Positions 12,816 through 23,439 of a stretch of DNA of 64,000 nt are shown here, one piece after another (position 1 is the stretch's first letter; every line of letters starts with the position of its first letter). Origin of the DNA: Eriocheir sinensis (lineage: Eukaryota; Arthropoda; Malacostraca; Decapoda; Varunidae). A model generated the notes under the pieces. It did not search any database. It saw only the letters and a list, made by a program, of their open reading frames with translations, and was not told the DNA's origin. Location: NCBI RefSeq assembly GCF_024679095.1, contig NW_026111662.1, positions 251,990-315,989 of the forward strand, given 5' to 3'. The translations under genes and the position numbers were made by a program.

Positions 12816-12829
12816 AGGTTTGAATGACA

Positions 12830-13084
12830 CTCCCCTCCCCAGGTGTAGTTATTCATCCCACTCTCCCTTCCCCCGCCGTCACACACACCACAGTATAACA
12901 ACCGTGATCCCGAGGTACTTAGGCGAATGTCAACAGAGCGGCCCCATAACTGCCGGCTACCACGCATATCTCCGTTCCTTCAGCCAGACGAATGGAAGTG
13001 GATATGACTGGTCAGGCCGCATTGTTTGCCCAGGGGTGTCGCCATCAGCGGGGAGACGCGGCCGGTGTAAACGAGGCTTTGAGG
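12830..13084. other. Unassigned sequence right of the minisatellite
   Basis: Mixed, moderately GC-rich sequence with no recognised domain or repeat. Confidence 0.4.
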
Positions 13085-13335
13085 GGAGGTTAGGTGAGGA
13101 GAGGGAGGGAGGGAGGAGGTGGTGAGGTGAGTGAGGTTAGGGAGGGGAGGGGAGGTGCGGTGAGTGAGTTTAGGTTAGGTTAGGTTAGATGAGGTGAGGT
13201 GAGGTGAGGCGAGGTGAAATAAGGATTAGGTTAAGTTAGGTTAGGTAAGGAGAGGTGAAGTTAGGTTAGACTAGGTGAGGTGAGGTGAGTTAAGGAAAGG
13301 TGAGGTGAGGTGAGGTGAGGTGAGGTGGGGAGGAA
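13085..13335. repeat. GAGGT/TTAGG low-complexity block
   Basis: Short runs of TTAGG (13,152-13,185 and 13,226-13,270) are mixed with GAGGT and GGGAG repeats. The TTAGG runs match the arthropod telomere motif but are short and degenerate. Confidence 0.85.
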
Positions 13336-13368
13336 GTGTATTGTTATGAGGGCCAGTGAATGGGGGCG

Positions 13369-13633
<265 letters not shown>

Positions 13634-13783
13634 TCCCGAGAGGCCGGTCTTAGGCGTTACCTGATTCACTATTGCGTTGACAGGATTCGAACCTGGATCT
13701 ACGGTTTAGTATTTCATTGTGTCTGGTTTTATTAGTCATTTATTTTCCTTTTTCTTCATTTTTTTGTGTGTGTGTTTCTGGCG

Positions 13784-14329
13784 TTAACCCATCCGCTGCG
13801 ATTGGCACGGATTTGGCCTTCACTGGTAGCCTGGTAACATATAGTCCCAGGTCTTTCTCTGCCTCTGTTGTGGATAGTGGAGTGTTTCCCATGTGGTATT
13901 GGTGTGCTGGATATCCCTTCACTGGTAGCCTGGTAATATATAGTCCCAGGTCTTTCTCTGCCTCTGTGGTGGATAGTGAAGAGTTTCCCATGTGGTATTG
14001 GTGTGCTGGATATCCCTTCATTGGTATCCTGGTAACATATATTCCCAGGTCTTTCTCTGCCTCTGTGGTGGATAGTGAAGTGTTTCCCATGTGGTATTGG
14101 TGTGCTGGATATCCCTTCATTGGTAGACTGGTAACATATACTCCCAGGTCTTTCTCTGCCTCTGTGGTGGATAGTGAAGTGTTTCCCATGTGGTATTGGT
14201 GTGCTAGATATCCCCTCCCAAGATGCATGACTTTACATTTTTCTTCATTAAATTGTAGCAGCCACTTTTTGTTCCATTTCTGTAGCTTGGTGAGGTCTTC
14301 TAGTAGGAAATTCGTAGTCAAGGGGTTAA
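13784..14329 (-). mobile_element. TTAA-bounded element carrying RT-derived 4 x 99-bp tandem repeats
   Basis: The segment starts TTAACCCATCC and ends AAGGGGTTAA, so it has TTAA at both edges (13,784-13,787 and 14,326-14,329) and short CCC/GGG inverted ends, like piggyBac-type elements. On the minus strand a 193-codon frame (14,321-13,740) begins with CR1-type RT C-terminal sequence (LQKWNKKW, then FNEEKCKVMHLGR). It then repeats a 33-residue block (AHQYHMGN..LSTTEAEKDLG) four times. The repeat starts at 13,819, 13,918, 14,017 and 14,116 are exactly 99 bp apart. It could instead be a plain CR1 fragment with chance TTAA edges. Confidence 0.55.
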
Positions 14330-14377
14330 TATTGTACGCCAGTCATTTGGGTTCATGTGGGTGGGTTGGGTTGATGC

Positions 14378-14905
14378 GAGAGGCGGAAGCGTCTGAGCAC
14401 ACCGACACACTGAGCCACACAAAAAGCTCCCTGCTACGTGCTGGCCGCAACGTTGCCAGATTATCGTACTCAGGCTCTTATATTTGCTGATTTCCGAGCC
14501 AAAAACTGTCTCCTCCACCCCGATAACTAGATTCATTTGTAGTTATCATTGAAATGGTTAGTTGTTGGTGTTTTTTTGCAATAGTCATGGGTCAGAAACT
14601 GGTAAATACGATGTTCTGAGTACGATGATCAGGCAACGGTGGTGTCAGGAGTGACAGCCTGAGACGCGTGGCTTTGAAACGCCTCTCGTCCCAGCCACCG
14701 ACCCATTTTCTTAAACATTTCGGCGCCCAAGTATGCACATTTAACAAGGTTTTAGTAGGAGTCTCGAGCATTTGCAGAGATAGTTTTATGACCCTGGTAG
14801 TAGTCTGACCATTGTTCCGTGCCACTATGGTGAAAAAGCACTCCTAAAAACCCGATTGATCTCCTTTCTGGCCTTTGGAAATAGTTGTGGGAGTCGGCAG
14901 CGTCT
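14378..14905 (-). mobile_element. M1-related sequence interrupted by a hAT-like MITE
   Basis: M1 terminal sequence GAGGCGGAAGCGTCTGAG at 14,381 precedes the MITE at 14,448. A second, nearly complete M1 copy in minus orientation runs from about 14,703 (TTCTTAAACATTTCGGCGCC) to 14,905 (CTGGGAATACCGATC). Confidence 0.65.
14448..14641. mobile_element. hAT-like MITE, 194 bp, second copy
   Basis: The ends CAACGTTGCCAGATTATCGT and (complement) CACCGTTGCCTGATCATCGT are inverted repeats of the same family as 5,732-5,925, and the length is identical. The 8-bp flanks GCTGGCCG and GTGTCAGG do not match, so no target duplication is visible here. Confidence 0.75.
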
Positions 14906-15173
14906 GGGAATACCGATCCAGCCTGCCTTGCCGTACCTTGCTGTGCCTCGCCTTGCCTCGCTGTGCCTCGCCTCTGCTGAAAGATGTCTCCTAATTTATA
15001 TCTGTAACTCCGTCCGCTCTTCAGGCCGCGACAGTTACGGCGGGGACTCACTGACGCGCTGGAAAATAAAACCAAAGACGCCGAAACGAATCGCTCTCCG
15101 CTGCAACTCGGCGGGGACGGCTTCCTTTACACGAGTGAGAAGTTGTACGCTGAACGGCGGCGCGGAAAACACA

Positions 15174-15405
15174 ATGGCCCGTATTTTCAAACCTTCGGGC
15201 GCCCAGGAGCATTCATTTGGCGAGGCTTTCCTAGGAGTTGTGGGCATTTCCAGGGGTAATTTTATGACCCTAGTGGTAGTGTGATCATTCCTCTGTGCCA
15301 TGAATGTAACAAAACACTCATTAGACCTCGACTGATCTCCTCTTCAGCCTTTGGAAATTATTGATGTGCGAGGCGAAAGCGTCCAAGAATACTGACCAAT
15401 GGCAG
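15174..15405 (-). mobile_element. M1 element (minus orientation), nearly full length
   Basis: It begins GGCCCGTATTTTCAAACCTT and carries GAGGCTTTCCTAGGAGTTGT, TTTTATGACCCTAGTGGTAG and TGTGCCATGAATG. It ends in GCGTCCAAGAATACTGACC, an inverted match to the start. Confidence 0.8.
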
Positions 15406-15479
15406 ATACAGACGCGGAGAGGCGCTTAGCGGCGTGAGGACGAGCCGCGGTGAATGGAGGAAAAGCTTAGTGTTCCTCC

Positions 15480-16395
15480 CGCCATCTCCTGCTTCTGTCT
15501 CTTCTTCTCTCTTCGTCCCTTCTGTCCTTCCCCCAGTCTGTTAGCTCTTACGTCACTACTCCTTCTGTCCTTTCCTTCTCCTGTCACCACCTGCTTCTGT
15601 CCCTTTCTTCCTCCTCCTTCTCTTCTTCCTCTCCGTCCCTTCTCTCCTTCCCCCAGTCTGTTAGCTCTTACGTCACTAACTCCTTCTGTCCTTTCCTTCT
15701 TCCCGTCCTCCATCTCTCCGTCACCACCTGCTTCTTTCCCTCCCTCCTCTGCCTCCCTTCTTCCTTCCCTCTTTCCCTCCCTCCCTCCGTCCCCCTCTCC
15801 TTCCCTCTGTCTGTTAGCCCTTATGTCACTATCTCCTGTCCTTTTCTCTCTCCCTCTCTTCCTCCTTTTCTCCAACTCTTCCTTTACCACTTGCTTCTTT
15901 CCCTCCCTTCCCTCTCTCCTTCTCTCCCTCTTCGTCCCTCCTCTCCTTCCCTCCGTGTTAGTGACGTAAGGAGTAACTCCTTACGTCACTAACTCCTGTC
16001 CTTCCCTCTCTCTCTCTCTCCCTTCCTCCGTCTCTCCAGCCCTCCCGTACCCGTCTGTTTCTCTCTTTCCCTCCTCTGCCTACCTCCCTCCCCCTTCCCT
16101 TCGTCTGATAGCCCTACGTCACTATCTGTCCTTTCCTCTCTCCCTCTCTTCCTAGCTCCCTTTTTCCAACCCTTCCTTTACCACTTGCTTCTTTCCTTCC
16201 CTTCTCTTCCTCCTTTCTTCCTACCCTCCCTCCCTGCTTCTCTCCTCCTTCTCTCCCTCCTTCCCTTCCGCCAGCCACCTCTTTACCACCTGAGTCTTTC
16301 TTTCCCTTCATCCTTCAACCCATCCGTCACTATAACTTCTCTCCGTCCCTCCTCTCCCTCCTTCCTTTCCCTCCCTCCATTCAGCCAGCCGCCTC
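15480..16395. repeat. Pyrimidine-rich degenerate minisatellite with a 37-bp palindrome
   Basis: Nearly all C and T on the plus strand. A block GTTAGC(C/T)CTTACGTCACTA followed by TCC-rich sequence recurs near 15,540, 15,660, 15,812 and 16,108. At 15,957-15,993 two 17-bp arms (GTTAGTGACGTAAGGAG and its complement) flank TAA, forming a perfect palindrome. Ser/Pro/Leu frames here are compositional. Confidence 0.85.
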
Positions 16396-16955
16396 CACAA
16401 CACACTGCTTCCCTGCATTATATGGAGACCTACCGTTAACAGTCTTGCCCATTGTTGTGTTAACATCGTTGTGCTATTACAACATCGCGCTAATTACGTC
16501 GTCGTGTACTGTGCTACCTCGTTGTGCTAGTGTGTGTAGAGTAGTGTAGTGCCGCGGAGACACGCACAAAGGAAACCAGGACACCGCGTGGAACGGCCGG
16601 GGCACCTCGACCACTGCTACCCTACAACCCAACGAACGCTAAGTCTACTGATATAATCACTGCACTAGCTTGCCCTTACATACCTTATAGTGCTTGCCCT
16701 AGACTTTCCTTGACTTTTCCTAGGCTTTTCCCAGTATTTAGCGCCACGTTTTCCATTGTCCAGCCCCTCGCTTTGTTTCCTTCAGGGCCATAAATACTCC
16801 GACTCCTCCCGACCCGGCCGCGAATATTCCCTGGAGATTAGCCTTAATCTGAACACCTGGACGAGCCGACGCGGTTAATGGTTTCCACCTGACCCTTCGC
16901 CACTCATTCTCGCTGACTCAAGTCAAAAAGTAACAAATAAACCAAAGATAACGGT

Positions 16956-17351
16956 ATGCCTTCCCCACCACTACGCAAATGCTCCCGGTGCGAGGGGCGA
17001 TTTGCTCAACAATATTATGACAAGGGTGCGGAGTCATGCAGAAACTGTCTCATGGAGATTAGGATTTCAGTTTTAGAGCAGGGCTTGTCGAAGTGTCTTG
17101 CTCTCATGCACCTAAACACGCCGCTGCCCGCCACCGCCGCTTCTTCTTCTTCTTCTTCTTCTTCTCCTCCCTCGTCTCTTAGTACATCTGTCTCCACCTC
17201 CGCTTCGTCCTCTTCCACCTCCTTCTCCACCCCTACCACTGTTCTGACCCGCTCCAAGGCGCGCTCTCTGAAAGTTAGACCCACCCCTTCCCAAACTCTC
17301 TCCCTCATCCAGCCTGCTTGCCTCCCCTCTCGTTCTTCTTCTTCTTCTTCT

Positions 17352-17386
<35 letters not shown>

Positions 17387-18533
17387 TTCTTCATCTTCTT
17401 CTTCTTCTTCTTCTTCTTCTTCACCTTCTTCTTCTTCTTCTTCTTCTTCTTCTTCTTCTTCCTCCTCTTCAGCTTCCACCTACGCTGCCCGCACGTCCAT
17501 CTCCCCGTCCCCCTCGTCCTCCTCCTACACTTCCTCCTCCTCCTCCTCCTCCTCCTCCTCCTCCTCATCATCATCATCATCATCATCGCTATCATCATCA
17601 TCATCTTCTTCTGCTTCTTCTCCATCTTCTTCTTCTTCATTCTCTTCACCTCCCTTCTCCTCCTCCTCCTCCCCCTCCCCCTCCTCCTTCTCCTCCTCCT
17701 CCTCCTCCTCCCCCTCCTCCTCCTCCGTCTCCTCCTCCTCCGGCTCCTCCTCCTCCTCCTCCTCCTCCTCCTCCTCCTCCTCCTCCTCCTCCTCCTCCTC
17801 CTCCTCCTCCTCGTCCTCTTCGTCGTCCTCCTCCTCCTCCTCCTCCTCCTCCTCCTCCTCCTCCTCCTTCTCCTCCTCCTCCTCCTCCTTCTCCTCGCTA
17901 GGGTACAGGCGTAGACGGAAGACAATCCTCCCAGCCGTCTCCTGTGAAGACGGATCACACTTCAACGGATCAAGGATCAACACCAAGGTTAACATAAAAC
18001 TGGTGGGTGACAGCATTGTTAGAGAACAACTGACTGAGTTCTGTGGACGAAGTATCAAGAACAGGAGACGCTACTGTATTCCTGGTGCAAAACTACAAGA
18101 TATAGAAGAAGCGGCAGACCTCGTCTCAGACCGCACGGAACAGGACACACTCTTTGTTTTGCACGCTGGCACGAACAACGTTCAAACAACGCGCACGGAG
18201 GAAATTTTAGCCGACTACCGACGAGTAATCCGCCGCTACAAGGAGAAGTCACGCCACATCATTGTCTCCGGGATTCTTCCGAGAATCAACGCCTTCACAG
18301 GCTTCCACAGAAAGGCGTCAAACATCAACAACAGATTGAAGCACCTCTGTCAGGACGAGGAAGTTTCGTTCGCAAATGTGTGGGATCATTTCTTTGACAA
18401 CCCCGACCTTCTCCGTCCTGACGGTCTTCACCTCAATGCGATTGGCTCAGCACGGCTTGGTAGGTTACTGAACGAGGAAGTACTTCTGCACTCAAAAAAC
18501 TCCGAGCGCGGGAGGGGCACCAAAGTATCGTAA
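16956..18533 (+). CDS. CR1-A ORF1: zinc knuckle, polyserine linker, SGNH/GDSL esterase
   Basis: 525 residues, open. The start ATG at 16,956 precedes a four-cysteine motif (C9-x2-C12, C28-x2-C31), probably a zinc-binding nucleic-acid module. Residues about 60-325 are dominated by serine, encoded by long TTC/TCC/TCA runs. Residues 345-515 match an SGNH hydrolase: GDS at 351-353 (nucleophile Ser353), HAGTNN around 404-408, and PDGLH with Asp489 and His492. Esterase-containing ORF1 proteins are known from CR1 elements, where ORF1 acts in the ribonucleoprotein particle with ORF2. The enzyme's substrate is not established. The polyserine stretch is far longer than expected and probably reflects microsatellite growth. 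All catalytic residues remain. Confidence 0.85.
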
Positions 18534-18609
18534 ACAACCAACCAGGAGAGCCCGCCCATCATTCACCAAGGCCCCCAACAGAAAACACACGCAGAAACCG
18601 GACTACTGT

Positions 18610-21387
18610 GCCTCGAAGCACTGAAGTCAAGAAGGACATTTCTGTCCTATACACCAACGCGCGGAGCTTAAGTTACTTGCCTACGTTGACGTAGAAAGTC
18701 CGGACGTGATTGCCATCACCGAAACGTGGGCCACCTCTGACCACCTAATGACCGAATTCTCAATTCCAGGATACGAGAGCTTCTACAAAAACAGACTTCA
18801 CAAGAAAGGAGGAGGTGTTATCTGTTACGTCAAGAACAAATACCCTGCCGTGGAAGTAACCAAAGGAGACTCAGAGAAATATGACACAGTATATGTTGAA
18901 CTGGAGACTAGCAAGCACAACAAAATAACGATTGGAACCGTTTACAGACCTCCAAAGCAACAAGAAGCGGACGACGAAGCGCTGTACGAAGAAATCCACA
19001 CCGTAACGCAAAACAAAAAATCAGTCATTATCAGGGACTTTAACTGTGCCAACATTGACTGGACCACGATGATTGGAGATAGGGAGTGTAACAGATTGCT
19101 CGAAATGTTAGTATAAACTTATCTTACTAAGATTGTTACCCAACCGACGAGGGAAAATAACATATTAGACCTAGTACTCGTGAGTGATTCAGATCTCACA
19201 CGTGAATGTCAAGTCGGCGAAAAGCTGGATGGTTGCGACCATCACCTAATCCGCCTAAAGATCAGAACAGACCATGAACTCACCGAAAACACGTCCAAGA
19301 TTCCAGACTACAAAAGAGCCAATTTTAATTTCGCTCGTGAGCTGCTAACCCAGACAACTTGGGAACCCATGACCTACACTCCTGTGGACGGAGCGTGGAA
19401 TGGCTTCAAGAACAAACTCCTGGAGGTAGAGAGAACAACTGTTCCCATGAAGACAAGGAGAACAAATAATGCCACAAGCCCACCATGGATGACTACCCAG
19501 GTTCGACGGGCGATTAATTTAAAGAAGAGAAAATACAACTCGCTCAAAGAAAACGGCACTGACGAGGCACGCGAACAATACCATCAAAGCCTCAGAGCTT
19601 GCAGAACACTCATTCGCCAGCGTAAACGCGACTATGAAAAGCAAATTGCACGCGAAGCCAAGTCCAACCCGAAAAATTCTTCACGTATACAAGAACCAAA
19701 AAGAAGACAAAAAGCAATATCGGTCCCTTAAAAGATGAAAGTGACGTACTAACACAGGACAGTAGACAAATGGTCGAAATCCTAAACAGAAACTTCGCGT
19801 CTGTGTTCACGGTCGAGAATACCCAGTCCGTACCCGAGAGCCCTACCCCACCGATGGGAATCACTCCCCTAGAAATTGGCACAATCGAAGAACGGGATGT
19901 GAAGAAGTACCTAGACAAACTCGAGACAAACAAGTCCACCGGACCCGACGACTTGTCACCCAGGCTGCTCAAGGAACTCAAGCAGCAAATCCTTAAGCCA
20001 CTCACCACCATCTACAATCTGTCACTACATCAAAACAAAGTCCCAAAAGACTGGAAACTAGCGAATGTAACTCCGATCTACAAAAAGGGAGACAAAAGTG
20101 TGGCCCTAAACTACAGACCAATCAGCCTGACCTCTGTGGCGGGAAAAGTCCTCGAGAAGATCATCAGAGACAAACTCGTTAGGTTCCTTGAAGACAACAA
20201 CATCATTTCCGATGCTCAGCACGGTTTCAGGAACAAGCGCTCATGCTTAACCAATTTATTGGACTTCTTCCAAGGTATCTATGAAAACTGGGATAATCAT
20301 ATCCCCAGCGATGTTATATATCTAGACTTTCAGAAAGCCTTTGACAAAGTGCCACACGAAAGACTCCTCAAGAAACTCAAGTCGGCGGGATTAGGCGGCA
20401 ATCTGACAGCGTGGATCAAGGACTGGCTCACTGGAAGAAAACAACGAGTTGTACTCAACGGACAGGCCTCCGAGTGGCTCCCGGTCACAAGTGGAGTGCC
20501 ACAGGGGTCAGTGCTGGGACCCATACTTTTCATCATATATATCAACGACCTAGAACTAGGATTGAAATCCAATCTTTCAAAATTTGCTGACGACACAAAG
20601 GTGGGTGGAAGGCCTCACAACGGCAGACTGCAAATTATCCAGAGAGACCTGGACCAGATCACTCGGTGGTCAGAAAAATGGCAGATGTCCTTCAACACTG
20701 CCAAATGTAAAGTAATGCATATCGGATCCAGAAACAGCAACCACACATACCACATGGGTGGCGAACCACTACATGTTGTGCAAGAGGAAAGAGACCTCGG
20801 GGTCACCATCAGCAGTGACTTGAAACAAATAAAACACTGCAAGTCCGCCTGTAAGAAAGCCAATACAATGCTTGGGTTCATATCGAGGAACTTCGAATAC
20901 AAGACGCCGGGAGTTATGTTATCCTTGTACAATTCGCTGGTAAGGCCCCACCTGGATTACGCCGTGCAATTCTGGTCTCCTAATTACAGGAAAGACATTG
21001 AATTACTCGAGAGTACAGCGCCGCGCCACGAAGATGATACCATCACTGAGGACGAAGCCCTATGAAGAGCGACTCGAGCGACTCAACCTCTTCACGTTGG
21101 AAAAGAGACGCCTGCGGGGAGACATGATACGAGTCTTTAAGTACCTGAACAAGCTCAGCAACGTTGATCACTCCAAACTCTTCACGCTACAAACCAACCT
21201 GAGAACAAGAAACAACGGAAAAACAATTCAAGCAAGGCGATGCAATACCGACATCGGCAGGAGTTATTTCTCGAATAGAGTTGTTCGCCACTGGAACAGC
21301 CTTCCTGCAGAAGTGGTTAGCGCAGAGACCATCAACTCCTTCAAGAAACGCATTGATCGCCACTTTGCTGCATCGGGAGTGAACTGA
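18610..21387 (+). pseudogene. CR1-A ORF2: endonuclease-reverse transcriptase, lightly broken
   Basis: The APE-type endonuclease part shows LYTNARSL, AITETW, GTVYRPPKQ, DFN and DHHLIR. The RT part shows NVTPIYKKGD, NYRPISLTS, LDFQKAFDKVPH, SGVPQGSVLGP and an intact FADD catalytic motif. The CR1-type C-terminus (HWNSLPAEVV..FKKRIDRHF) ends at 21,387. Lesions are a small deletion near 18,665 removing residues after NARSL, a stop at 19,114-19,116, a one-base loss near 19,668 and another near 21,015. GDFN is changed to RDFN. Otherwise it spans the usual ORF2 length of about 900 residues. The protein would nick target DNA and copy the element RNA at the nick. Confidence 0.9.
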
Positions 21388-21715
21388 ACGTTCCCAAGAG
21401 TAGGTACACAAGTGCTTTAATCCTTCCCTGCAAGCCACTCCTATGGCAAACGGATTGATTGAATCACTGAACGCAGGCAGCCTAGTAATGAGCCAACAGG
21501 CTTTCTGCTGCCTGCTAGTCCATGTTTCCATGTTTCCATGTTTCCTTTTATCCCTTCCTCCCGTCTCTTCCTTCTTTCCTCCAGCCCCCTCCTCCGTTTT
21601 CTCCCTCTCGTTCTCCCTTGTCCTCGTGTCTCCGGAAGCCGTCTCCTCAAGAATCAGCCGCGCCATTGGACCAACAGGGAAAGCTCTTGTTAGTAAATGA
21701 CGGCATCCACCTCGC

Positions 21716-21716
<1 letters not shown>

Positions 21717-21809
<93 letters not shown>
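21717..21809. repeat. (TG)n microsatellite
   Basis: About 93 bp of near-perfect TG repeats, 170 bp downstream of the CR1-A tail. Confidence 0.98.
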
Positions 21810-21810
<1 letters not shown>

Positions 21811-21857
21811 CCTAACGTTATTATTTTTCCCACGGTAGAATTTTTAGTTTTTCTTTA

Positions 21858-23180
21858 TTAAAACCCTTCAACACAAACCCTATGTCCGAGTTACAGTATC
21901 ACAAACCTCGGGTGAAATATACCCAATTTTTGGGAATAAAAAAACAATACTTACAATCAATATTTATTAAATCTGCAAAAATAAATGGAAAATATAACTC
22001 TTCTGCTTCAATATGAACCTAATAAGAAGTTACTAATCCTAAAAAATAATACTGAATGGGTGACAAAGAAAAAGTTACAAAAAGTATACAAAATCAGTAA
22101 ATAAGTACACATTAAATTCTATTGAAAATACTATACTGCAGCTGAAGAATTGAGCATTGGACTAGGCACTCCCAGGTTATTTGAGCCTCAGCTGGTGCAA
22201 CCAGAACCTTCTGGTATCACTCTGAACTGTAGGGGAGATAAACAAAAAAAGGGTATTTTTTTTTCAAATATAAAAATGCTATTTGTGCAATAAATATTTT
22301 TCAATTTTTTTACCCCTGTAAATTAAAAGTAAATGGTACGTTTTCATCACTGATACAATACCCAGTGACTGCACATTTAGTCTATGGATTTTTTTTCGGG
22401 GGGAGGGGGGGGAATTTTGTCTTGGTGGTGAATTTTTTTGAGGTGAACAAATCTTTAAAAAATTATTTCCCCTGAAAATAGACACTTGATAATAATAATG
22501 AATTAGTACTGTAGATAACTACCAAAAAATTTAGCATACCTTGTAAGGCAGTTAGCACAGACAGGGTAGAAGTGGCGAGGGCACACAGGTTGACGACAGC
22601 TGTTGCACCTGTGCCGCGTCTTCCTGTCGGATCTCCCAGGGCACTCCACACAGCGCACCACTGCTCCCTCACTGTCTGCAACCGGTGTCCCTGGTGTCCC
22701 TGCAGAAGTGCCGGGTGAAGGGAGGTCACAGACGATACTGATGAGTGTCTTGAGGGTGCGTGACAGGAATGGAGAGGTAAGCCTCTTCTGTGCCCATGGT
22801 ACGATGAGGGACCGTGCCAACACCTGCATGTACTTGCGCCTGATCAGGGATTTGCCACCTCTCCTTATCATATTCTCACTGTGTATGATCCAGGAGTTAG
22901 TACAACCAGTGTTCAGCATCCCATAAAACACACAGCGGCCAACGTTTGGTCCTACGTGCACACTGTCTATCACAAACGTCGGGTGGAAAACACCCGAACT
23001 CCACTCTATGGAAAAAACCCGGCAAGAGAGCGGAGCAGCACACCCTTCCTCGACAACAGCAAAGGGAGAACGGAAGCTACTGGGAACCGCACGCGCTTAG
23101 ATCCAAGGCATCAGTGGGTACCACGTGGTCGACCCTTGGCGTCGGGTGAAAAACACCCGGGGTTTGTGTTTAAGGGTTAA
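21858..23180 (-). mobile_element. piggyBac-type DNA transposon, internally deleted
   Basis: TTAA lies at both edges (21,858-21,861 and 23,177-23,180). The inverted ends share CCCTT-n-AACACAAACCC; the left end has two extra A after TTAA. Minus-strand coding sequence for the transposase C-terminus is inside (22,503-22,973). Three copies of a CGGGTG..CACCCG hairpin lie at 21,908-21,924, 22,980-22,996 and 23,143-23,160. Total length is about 1.3 kb, against 2-3 kb for complete elements, so most of the transposase is missing. Confidence 0.8.
22503..22973 (-). pseudogene. piggyBac transposase C-terminal fragment with cysteine-rich domain
   Basis: 156 codons. The first half has the piggyBac-like string GRCVFYGMLNTGCTNSWII followed by RRKYMQVLARSLI. 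The second half ends with a cysteine-rich domain: RCVEC, RHRCNSC, VCPRHFYPVCANC. Such a domain lies at the C-terminus of many piggyBac transposases and binds the element ends. The catalytic aspartate region is not present, so this cannot be a working transposase, although a DNA-binding product is conceivable. The N-terminal boundary is the deletion and the chosen ATG is arbitrary. Confidence 0.8.
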
Positions 23181-23439
23181 CGGGCGACATTTTTTACCTT
23201 TTTTATTCACCGCCGCCAGAAAATATTATACTGACCTGCGAGATTAGAATGTTATGTATGCCTTCATTTTTTCAATATGTGGAAGCTACACTTATACATT
23301 TTCTTTATGGAGTGGCTATTTCTTTTAGTAGTCAGCGCTTGGGTAAGGGAAATACTGGTAGGGGAATAGCATATAGTAGTAAATGTTGAAGTGGTAAACC
23401 TCTTCCTCAGCTCCTACGAGACACACACAGCCTAAGCTC
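23181..23439. other. Unassigned AT-rich sequence
   Basis: No recognisable feature between the piggyBac remnant and the JX-derived satellite. Confidence 0.4.

Larger units (their letters stand above)
16440..21545 (+). mobile_element. CR1-A non-LTR retrotransposon, near full length
   Basis: About 5.1 kb with the CR1 layout: a putative 5' UTR (its start is uncertain), ORF1 with an esterase domain (16,956-18,533), ORF2 with endonuclease and reverse transcriptase (18,610-21,387), and a 3' UTR of about 150 bp. It ends in three 8-bp CATGTTTC units (21,521-21,544). Tandem 8-bp tails and no poly-A are typical of CR1. ORF1 is open, while ORF2 has one nonsense codon, a small deletion and two frameshifts, so the copy is recently dead. 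Confidence 0.85.

Noticed and set aside
9842..12827. Many overlapping open frames with peptides such as HSTGTVLHDTL on both strands
   Set aside because: They are translations of the 31/33-bp minisatellite. A 31-bp unit is open in every plus frame by chance, and frames end where unit length changes.
15426..16439. Ser/Pro/Leu-rich plus frame and Arg/Glu/Gly-rich minus frame
   Set aside because: Composition follows the pyrimidine-rich repeat; no conserved domain.
17015..18058. Long frames of Glu, Arg, Lys or Phe/Leu overlapping CR1-A ORF1
   Set aside because: Shadows of the TTC/TCC repeat in other frames and on the other strand.
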